Source: Candidatus Aquidulcis sp. (GTDB lineage: Bacteria; Chloroflexota; Anaerolineae; Anaerolineales; E44-bin32). From it: a DNA stretch of 11,607 bases. The DNA lies in NCBI GenBank assembly GCA_020723365.1, contig DYJB01000023.1:10976-22582 (forward strand), read 5' to 3'. This document shows, piece by piece, positions 6,212-11,607 of the stretch. Made by a program: the position numbers and the translations under genes. The number at the start of each line of letters is the position of its first letter. The stretch's first letter is position 1. The notes under the pieces are model-generated. The model saw nothing but the letters and a program-made list of their open reading frames with translations, searched no databases and had not been told where the DNA came from.

Positions 6212-8236
6212 ATGGATCACAGCCGCCCGCCTGACCGGCAGGAAGGTCCGCGGTCGATCACCATCGCCTTGGCCGGCCAGCCGAACGTTGGCAAGTCGAC
6301 TGTCTTCAACATGCTCACCGGTCTCAACCAGCATGTCGGCAACTGGCCCGGGAAGACCGTGGAGCACAGGAGCGGGACGTTTGTCCGGGATGGCCGCCAG
6401 GTCCACCTTGTGGACTTGCCGGGGACCTACAGCCTGACCGCCAATTCCGAGGAGGAGCGGCTCGCCCGCGACTTCATCATCCGTCAACAGCCGGACGTGA
6501 CCATCGTGATCGTCAACGCCGCGGCGCTCGAGCGCAATCTCTACCTGGTGGCTGAACTGCTGGCGCTCCCCACCCCGCTGGTCGTGGGACTGAACATGAT
6601 CGACGTGGCCGAGCAGGCCGGGCTGGAGGTGGAGCCGCACGTTCTGTCGGCCGCCCTGGGCATCCCGGTGATCCCGCTGGTGGCGTCTTGCAACGAGGGG
6701 CTGGCCGAACTCGTGCGCGTGTCGGTTGACCTGGTCGATCATCCGACCTCCTCCCGTCCCAACCGGCCGACAATCCGCGAAGCCCACCGCCCGGTCCTGG
6801 AAGATCTGCAAGCCCGCATCGCCGGACACGTGCCGGCGCCCTACCCCGAAGATTGGGTGGCGCTGAAGCTGCTGGAGGGTGACACACAGATCACCGACAT
6901 CATGCGGCAAGCCGCGCCCTCGGCGTGGCAGGCTGTCCACGCCGTCCTGGCGAGCCATGAGGACGCCTACCTGGATATCGCCGGAGGGCGCTACGAGTGG
7001 ATCGGCCGCATGGTCCGCGCGGGGGTCGTCCGGCCGCGCGCCGGCGTCGTCTCGGTCACGGATCGGATCGATCGCGTCGCCACCCACCCCGTCTGGGGAG
7101 TGCTGCTCCTGCTCGGCGCCTTCGGACTGGTGTTCGGCCTCACCTACGGCGTGGCCATGCCCATCGTCGACTGGCTGCAGGTGTCCGTGCTGGCGCCGAT
7201 CATTGCGGGGTCGCGCCTGGCGCTTGCCCCCTGGCCGCCATGGTCCTCCGGCCTGATCGCGGATGGGCTCTTGGCCGGCGCCGGGACCGTGGTCGCCTTC
7301 CTGCCCATTCTGGTGATCTTCTTCGCCGTGCTGGCGCTCCTGGAGGATATTGGCTATCTGGCGCGCGGCGCCTACGTGATGGATCGCCTGATGCACCCCA
7401 TGGGCCTGCACGGGAAGTCCTTCCTGCCGCTGTTCCTGGGGTTCGGCTGCAACGTCCCCGCGATTCTGGGCACACGAATCGTCGACAACCGAAGGGCACA
7501 GCGGCTGACGGTGTTCCTGGTTCCGCTGGTGCCCTGCTCGGCGCGCATGGCCGTCGTGACCTTCCTCGCCCCGGCCTTCTTCGGTCAGGCCGCCGGACTC
7601 GTTCTGTGGATCTTGGTCCTGATCAACGTGACCGTGATGGCCATTGCCGGTGTGATCATCAACCGGCTGGCATTTCGGGGGGAGCACAGCGCGTTCATCA
7701 TGGAGATGCCGCTGTACCACCTGCCCAACCTGCGCACGATCGGGCTGGACGTATGGCAGAACACCTCCGCCTTCCTGCGCAAAGCCGGCACGGTCATCCT
7801 GCTGGCCGCGGCCGTCACCTGGGCTCTCTCCCAGGGACCCGGGGGCAACGCCGGCCTCAGCCCCCTCGCCAGACTCGGCCGGTCGCTTGAGCCGGTGGGC
7901 GCGTGGATGGGCCTGGGGGACTGGCGTCTCCTGGCCGCGCTGCTCTCGAGCATCGTCGCCAAGGAGAATACGATCGCCACGCTGGGGATCCTGTACGAGC
8001 ATGAGAACCCAGCCCTGGGCCTGGCAGAGCGCGTGGCCCAGTCCCTCACCCCACCCGCGGCGGTCGCCCTGCTCGTCGTCCAGATGCTGTTTGTCCCATG
8101 CGTAGCTTCCCTGGCAGTCATGCGCAAGGAGGCAGGCACGGGGTGGATGCTGTTGAGCATCGGGCTGTCGCTGGTCACCTCCCTGGCGGCCGGCGCGCTG
8201 GTCTACCAGATCGGACGCGTGATCATGGCGGCCTAG
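6212..8236 (+). CDS. feoB: FeoB, Fe(II) transporter with N-terminal GTPase domain
   Basis: This 674-residue inner-membrane ferrous iron transporter appears complete. The G domain shows G1 AGQPNVGKST at 21-30, G2 around T49 (KTVEHRSG), G3 DLPG at 68-71, G4 NMID at 128-131 and a G5-like ASCNEG at 158-163. A helical guanine-dissociation-inhibitor region follows to about 285. The membrane part starts at about 293 with several helices. The first gate carries GFGCNVPAILGTR at 410-422 (C412) and PCSARMAV at 441-448 (C442); the second carries PCVASLAVMRKEAG at 629-642 (C630). VAKENTIATLG at 582-592 is also family-typical. It lacks the extra C-terminal cytoplasmic Cys-rich tail of some proteobacterial FeoB proteins, and has about 15 extra polar N-terminal residues. 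It is coupled to feoA (3-base gap) and followed by a DUF364 gene. Confidence 0.97.
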   Translation: MDHSRPPDRQEGPRSITIALAGQPNVGKSTVFNMLTGLNQHVGNWPGKTVEHRSGTFVRDGRQVHLVDLPGTYSLTANSEEERLARDFIIRQQPDVTIVIVNAAALERNLYLVAELLALPTPLVVGLNMIDVAEQAGLEVEPHVLSAALGIPVIPLVASCNEGLAELVRVSVDLVDHPTSSRPNRPTIREAHRPVLEDLQARIAGHVPAPYPEDWVALKLLEGDTQITDIMRQAAPSAWQAVHAVLASHEDAYLDIAGGRYEWIGRMVRAGVVRPRAGVVSVTDRIDRVATHPVWGVLLLLGAFGLVFGLTYGVAMPIVDWLQVSVLAPIIAGSRLALAPWPPWSSGLIADGLLAGAGTVVAFLPILVIFFAVLALLEDIGYLARGAYVMDRLMHPMGLHGKSFLPLFLGFGCNVPAILGTRIVDNRRAQRLTVFLVPLVPCSARMAVVTFLAPAFFGQAAGLVLWILVLINVTVMAIAGVIINRLAFRGEHSAFIMEMPLYHLPNLRTIGLDVWQNTSAFLRKAGTVILLAAAVTWALSQGPGGNAGLSPLARLGRSLEPVGAWMGLGDWRLLAALLSSIVAKENTIATLGILYEHENPALGLAERVAQSLTPPAAVALLVVQMLFVPCVASLAVMRKEAGTGWMLLSIGLSLVTSLAAGALVYQIGRVIMAA

Positions 8237-8303
8237 GTCCATCAGCTGCGCCTGTCGCGCGGGGGCGCCGACGAGCCAAAGGTCGATCGTTGCGGAGAAG
8301 CCC

Positions 8304-9056
8304 ATGACTATCCTGGACGACCTGCTGCAGAGCCTGCCCGACGACGCGCCCGTGCGGTCCGTCACGGTCGGCGCGCACTGGACGCTCGTGTGCAGCCGCC
8401 GCTGCGGGCTGGCATCCACGCTGATGGCCGACAGGCCCCACGGCCATGCCAGGGTGCGGGACGTTGGCCATCTGCACCTCAAGACCGCCCGGGAGCTGGC
8501 CGAGTACGCCCGCTCGCAGGATCTGCTGGAGGCCAGCATCGGCGTGGCGGCGATCAACTCGCTTCTGGAGGTCGATCGGAAGATCGCCGCGGAACTCAAT
8601 GCGGCGGACGTGCTGACGGAGCGAGGCCGCGGCCGGAAGGTGGCACTGGTGGGTCACTTCCCTTTCATCCCGGCCTTGCGGCGCGTGGCTGAAGAGCTGT
8701 GGGTGCTTGAGCAGCATCCCTCCGAGGGCGAGCTCCCGGCCGAGAAAGCGGACGAACTGGTGCCTCAGGCGGATGTCGTGGCCATCACCGGGACGGCGCT
8801 GATCAACCACAGCCTCGATACCCTGATGGGGCTCGCCCGCGCCGACGCGGTGGTGACGGTCCTGGGACCGAGCACGCCGCTCTCGCCTGTGCTCTTCGGC
8901 CACGGCGCGGCGCTGCTCTCGGGCGCCCTCGTCATCGACGAAGCCGCCGCCCTGCGGACGATCACCCAGGGGGCGGTGCTGCCGCAGGTCGAGGGGCTGC
9001 GCCTGGTGACGGTCGCTCGCGAGGCGGCCATCGTGCAGCCGAGGAAGGTGAGGTAG
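8304..9056 (+). CDS. DUF364/DUF4213 family protein, putative heavy-metal chelation protein
   Basis: This 250-residue cytosolic protein belongs to the DUF364 family, described as putative heavy-metal chelators with a PLP/Rossmann-like C-terminal half. The N-terminal part (about 1-90) contains GAHWTLVCSRRCGLAST at 23-39 with C30 and C34, a histidine cluster H46, H48, H56, H58, and the typical SIGVAAINSLL at 78-88. The C-terminal half shows KVALVGHFPFIP at 112-123, VVAITGTALINHSLDTLM at 158-175 and LGPSTPLSPVLF at 187-198, all recognisable family blocks. The start ATG 8304 has GGAG at 8294-8297 with a 6-base spacer. It lies 67 bases after feoB on the same strand, suggesting a role in handling iron or another metal after uptake; this is inference from position. 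The stop codon lies inside a large inverted repeat. Confidence 0.9.
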   Translation: MTILDDLLQSLPDDAPVRSVTVGAHWTLVCSRRCGLASTLMADRPHGHARVRDVGHLHLKTARELAEYARSQDLLEASIGVAAINSLLEVDRKIAAELNAADVLTERGRGRKVALVGHFPFIPALRRVAEELWVLEQHPSEGELPAEKADELVPQADVVAITGTALINHSLDTLMGLARADAVVTVLGPSTPLSPVLFGHGAALLSGALVIDEAAALRTITQGAVLPQVEGLRLVTVAREAAIVQPRKVR

Positions 9057-9082
9057 GGGCGAAGCAGTGCTTCGCCCCTACC
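9052..9082. repeat. Perfect 15-bp inverted repeat at a convergent gene junction (bidirectional terminator or REP-like palindrome)
   Basis: GGTAGGGGCGAAGCA (9052-9066), a single G (9067), and its exact reverse complement (9068-9082) form a perfect palindrome. The left arm includes the TAG stop of the DUF364 gene (9054-9056). It lies 32 bases from the stop of the convergent YeeE gene. No T-run follows on either strand, so a classical Rho-independent terminator is not proven. Its symmetry fits a shared bidirectional terminator or a REP/MITE-like dispersed palindrome. No second full copy was seen in the window. Confidence 0.75.
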
Positions 9083-9113
9083 GGTTTCGCGAAGGATCTC
9101 GGGGAAGGTAGGT

Positions 9114-10355
9114 CTAGCCGCAGCCGCCGCCGCTCGGGCTGCGCTTGCGCTCCAGCTTGATCCTGGGGGTGTACTCCAGCTCCCACTCGTGCGGGCTTGG
9201 CCGGGCGGCCTCGAAGAGCGCGCCGAGAGCGGCCGGGAACGTGTAGCCGAGGACATCCTCCCCGGCCGGCACGTCGCGCCGGACGATGTCCTCCTCCCCT
9301 GCTCCGAAGGTGCGGATCCAGTAGTTGATACCGCCGGCCAGGATGTAGACGTTGGAGATGCTCTCCGCCTGGAGCAGCCTCCAAGCCTGCGTGGCGGCGG
9401 TCTCGTCGTTGCTCATCACAACCGTCACCGTCGATTGCGTCGGCTCGGCCAGCAAGGCGGGCACCAAGGCGGGCAGATCATCGAGCGCCACCTGCTGCGC
9501 CCCTGCCAGGTGGAACAAGTTGTAGTCGGCCTCCGAGCGGACATCGAGCAGGACGACGTTGAGCTTGTCATCGCCCAGACTGGCGAGCAACTCGCCCGGC
9601 TCGATCTGCACCTGGCGGGAGGTCAGCAGGGCCTGCTTCTCGGCGGCGATTCCCGCCCACCGGTCCGAGGCATCGGGCTGCCCGATGACCAGCCCTGCCA
9701 GCGCCACGAGCACCAGCGCCCCGGCGCCGGCGTAGCGCAGCCGCGGCTCACGCTTCAGGTCGCGCTGGCCGAAGATGCGCTCCAGATGCTCCGCGCCCCA
9801 GAACATGAACAGCGCCATGAAGACCACCAGCAACACCACGACGCCGGTCGGCAGGCCGAAGACATCCATCAGCGTCAGCCGGCCGTAGTAGCCGGAATGC
9901 CAGAAAGCGTCGAAGAGGTGCTCGGTCTCCCCGAAGGCAAAGACGCCGACGAAGGCGCCCAGCAGGAACAGCGCGCCGTCGATCTTGAGGGTGGCGGTCG
10001 AGACGACCGACGTCCCGGGGCAGAAGCCGCCGATGATGAACCCCACGCCCATGATCACGCCGCCGACGAGGCCCGGCCATAGGTAGGTCTCGGGCACGTA
10101 GACGAGGTTGTAATCCAGGATGCCGATGGCCGAGGAGAGGAACAGCAGGACCATGGCGGTGACGATGGCACCGAACATGACCTTGAGCACGGTCAGGTCT
10201 CGGAAGTAGAACTGCGCCGCCAGCTTCTTCGAGTTGCCGAAGCCGGACATCTCGAGGACGAAGCCGAAGGAGAAGCCGATGACGCCGAAGACCAGGTAGG
10301 TCCAGGGGTTGTCGGCCAGAGGCTGCAGGAACGCTTCGAGGGGGAAGATGTTCAT
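9114..10355 (-). CDS. YeeE/YedE (DUF395) sulfur-transport membrane protein fused to a Cys-less rhodanese-like domain
   Basis: This 413-residue membrane protein probably moves thiosulfate or another sulfur compound. Hydrophobic segments lie at about 19-36, 57-80, 92-112, 126-142, 168-187 and 207-225, with the YeeE/YedE motif GGFCPGTS at 109-116 (C112). A rhodanese-like domain covers about 252-350: LLDVRSEADYNLFHLAGAQQV, then VVMSNDETAATQAWRLL, ending YILAGGINYW. The position of the catalytic Cys is S315. The protein has only two cysteines, C112 and C412, the second in a Ser/Gly-rich C-terminal tail (SPSGGGCG). Positively charged loops at 42-58 and 190-206 put the rhodanese domain outside the cytoplasm by the positive-inside rule. 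AGGAGG (complement of 10362-10367), 6 bases before ATG 10355 and abutting the upstream stop, supports the start. It is the last gene of the minus-strand operon visible here. Confidence 0.9.
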   Translation of the reverse strand: MNIFPLEAFLQPLADNPWTYLVFGVIGFSFGFVLEMSGFGNSKKLAAQFYFRDLTVLKVMFGAIVTAMVLLFLSSAIGILDYNLVYVPETYLWPGLVGGVIMGVGFIIGGFCPGTSVVSTATLKIDGALFLLGAFVGVFAFGETEHLFDAFWHSGYYGRLTLMDVFGLPTGVVVLLVVFMALFMFWGAEHLERIFGQRDLKREPRLRYAGAGALVLVALAGLVIGQPDASDRWAGIAAEKQALLTSRQVQIEPGELLASLGDDKLNVVLLDVRSEADYNLFHLAGAQQVALDDLPALVPALLAEPTQSTVTVVMSNDETAATQAWRLLQAESISNVYILAGGINYWIRTFGAGEEDIVRRDVPAGEDVLGYTFPAALGALFEAARPSPHEWELEYTPRIKLERKRSPSGGGCG

Positions 10356-10367
10356 CGGTCGCCTCCT

Positions 10368-10934
10368 CTACAGCCAGGCCTTGCGCAGGAAGTAGGCCAG
10401 CGCGTAGGCTCCGCCGAAGATGCACATCATCAGCGCCCACGATCCGGCCGACAGCGTCGCCCCGCCCGAGAGCGCCTGGCCGGAAGTGCACCCGCGCGCC
10501 ATGCGCGCCCCGTAGGCCATGATGGCGCCGCCGGTGAAGGCCATGATCAGCCGCGTCCGATTGGAGACGTTCGGGCCCTTGTTGATCTCCGGCTTGACCC
10601 GGCCGTGGATCAGCCCGGAGACGAATCCGCCGATCAGCGCGCCGGTGAGCACCGGCACGCTCCAGTCATCGAGCGGGTTCTTCGTGCCCCCCGCCAGCTT
10701 GAGCAGGTAGGGTGTCTGATCGATGTGGCCGGGGGAGACGGCATCCTGGACAGCGGCCACGTAGCGGTTCATGCCGCCCGAGGCGCCCAGGCCATTGCGC
10801 GTCAGCAGGAAGGCCAGGAACAGCACCACCCCGAGCAGCGCGCCTCCCAGATACGGATGGATGTAGGGCTTCTCGGGGCGGGAGAAGATGCCCCGCAGGC
10901 TGAAGCCACGGCGGGCCGGTGCAACGGTGGTCAT
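10368..10934 (-). CDS. Small YeeE/YedE (DUF395) membrane subunit
   Basis: This 188-residue integral membrane protein belongs to the YeeE/YedE family and is the shorter half of a two-gene pair. After a basic N-terminal segment, hydrophobic stretches lie at about 28-46, 91-110, 127-143 and 162-182. RMARGCTSGQALSGG at 144-158 holds the family cysteine (C149); C171 lies in the last helix. The polar 47-90 section between the first two helices is long and Gly/Asn-rich. ATG 10934 overlaps the upstream cytochrome stop (ATGA) and has GGAGGT at 10946-10941 with a 6-base spacer. The next gene starts 12 bases downstream. In single-chain YeeE the two halves are joined, so this protein and the rhodanese-fused one may pair to form one transport unit; this is inference from fold halves and adjacency. 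Confidence 0.9.
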   Translation of the reverse strand: MTTVAPARRGFSLRGIFSRPEKPYIHPYLGGALLGVVLFLAFLLTRNGLGASGGMNRYVAAVQDAVSPGHIDQTPYLLKLAGGTKNPLDDWSVPVLTGALIGGFVSGLIHGRVKPEINKGPNVSNRTRLIMAFTGGAIMAYGARMARGCTSGQALSGGATLSAGSWALMMCIFGGAYALAYFLRKAWL

Positions 10935-11607
10935 ACAGACACCTCCTCGGAGCCGGTGGGCTCCTGCGCATCCGCGTGCGGGTGGGCCTCGACGTCCTCC
11001 CAGCCATTCACCATCGCCTTCAGGGAGGTCAGCGGGCGCGGCCCGGTGGTCGTCAGGTACACATGGCCGACGATGAAGGCGGCGAAGGTCCAGGCGACCA
11101 GGCTGTGGAAGGGGGCCAGGAAGGGCAGGCCGCCGAACCAGCCGGCCACCTGTGGGAACTGCTGCACGCCCATCATCAGCGCCCCGGTCAGGATCTGCAG
11201 CGGCAGGAGGACGTTGAGGATGGCGAAGTAGGTGGCCTGCTGCAGCGGATTGAGCTTCTTCTCGGGGCGCTTCTCAAACGGGTGGCCGGTGCCCTTGAAG
11301 ATGCCGCGCAGGTAGTACTTGGCCTGCACGATGGCCTCATCGAAGAAACCGTAGGGGCGCGGCAGGTACTGGCGGATCTCGCCCGACACCAGATGGTAGA
11401 ACAACGAGAGCCCGGCGTTGATTACCAGCAGGACGGCGAGCACGTTGTGTACCGTGACCACGGCCGGGAAGGAGAAGATGCCAAACACATCCGGACGGTG
11501 GATGATCAAGCCGGTGAAGAGCAGGATCACGATGGCAAAGGTCTGCAGCCAGTGCCAGAAGCGCTCGTACACGGCGTACATATACACGCGCTTGAGCTCG
11601 GCCGCCG
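10931..11607 (-). CDS. Cytochrome b561/b6-type di-haem membrane protein (5' end off the window)
   Basis: This is a membrane cytochrome b of the hydrogenase/formate dehydrogenase gamma-like (cytochrome b561) group, which passes electrons between the quinone pool and a periplasmic or membrane partner. Counting from the in-frame GTG at 11587, YERFWHWLQ carries H12, and H47, H161 and H175 lie in further helices at positions expected for haem b ligands. Four helices lie at about 13-30, 41-66, 117-140 and 160-180. The KGTGHPFEKRPEKKLNPLQQATYFAILN segment (98-125) is typical, as I recall, of cytochromes found with multihaem or sulfur-oxyanion modules. The frame stays open to the window edge (A-A-E-L-K-R before that Val) and GTG 11587 lacks a Shine-Dalgarno, so the true start probably lies outside. 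The stop overlaps the next gene's start. The polar C-terminal tail (195-218) has no recognisable domain. Confidence 0.87.
   Translation of the reverse strand, partial: AAELKRVYMYAVYERFWHWLQTFAIVILLFTGLIIHRPDVFGIFSFPAVVTVHNVLAVLLVINAGLSLFYHLVSGEIRQYLPRPYGFFDEAIVQAKYYLRGIFKGTGHPFEKRPEKKLNPLQQATYFAILNVLLPLQILTGALMMGVQQFPQVAGWFGGLPFLAPFHSLVAWTFAAFIVGHVYLTTTGPRPLTSLKAMVNGWEDVEAHPHADAQEPTGSEEVSV

Noticed and set aside
8237..8303. Terminator hairpin after feoB (GTCGCGC against GCGCCGAC)
   Set aside because: The stem needs a bulge and has no T-tract; similar pairings are expected by chance at this GC content.
6170..8599. Very long minus-strand open frame (809 codons) antisense to feoB and part of the DUF364 gene
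   Set aside because: Its translation is rich in Gln, His, Arg, Asp and Gly with no domain or membrane pattern, as expected for the mirror of GC-rich codon usage. The + strand FeoB is unmistakable.
9189..10082. Plus-strand frame of 297 codons opposite the YeeE-rhodanese gene
   Set aside because: Hydrophilic Arg/Glu/Gln/His-rich composition, typical of the antisense of a membrane protein gene; no family resemblance.

Overview
The window is G+C-rich (about two-thirds by eye) and almost fully coding. It carries eleven protein genes, two of them cut by the window edges. No tRNA, rRNA, CRISPR array, insertion sequence or convincing sigma-type promoter was seen, and no gene-free stretch exceeds 140 bases. 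The gene content suggests an anaerobic or facultatively anaerobic bacterium rich in Fe-S and sulfur metabolism. A Chloroflexota (Anaerolineae-like) or sulfate-reducer-like source is a guess from style and content, not a demonstrated assignment.

Left block (1-3258, + strand): two adjacent MinD/ParA-type ATPases, each with a double [4Fe-4S] ferredoxin insert, are followed by a small MIP18/DUF59 protein and an Mrp/NBP35-type Fe-S carrier ATPase that has its own N-terminal DUF59 domain. The first three genes are translationally coupled by 3- to 4-base overlaps. This layout resembles the ATPase part of the orange-protein (ORP)/MTH1175-like loci of anaerobes. The small NifX-like cofactor-binding protein expected there is not in the window and could lie just to the left.

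Middle block (3303-5855, + strand): an ICMT-type membrane methyltransferase, a COG0731 (TYW1-like) radical SAM protein with a C-terminal winged helix, and a COG1237-type metallo-beta-lactamase-fold hydrolase that appears membrane-anchored and displayed outside the cytoplasm.

Iron block (5945-9056, + strand): feoA, feoB and a DUF364 (putative heavy-metal chelation) protein. The block ends in a perfect 15-bp inverted repeat (9052-9082) that overlaps the last stop codon and lies between convergent genes.

Sulfur/redox block (9114-11607, - strand): a di-haem cytochrome b561-type membrane protein (5' end off the window), a small YeeE/YedE membrane subunit, and a larger YeeE/YedE protein fused to a rhodanese-like domain that lacks its catalytic cysteine but ends in a Gly-rich tail with a penultimate cysteine.

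As a working picture, the + strand combines Fe(II) import with Fe-S or metal-cofactor assembly. The converging - strand operon probably handles thiosulfate or sulfane-type sulfur linked to quinone-level electron transfer. A functional link between the two sides is inference from proximity only.
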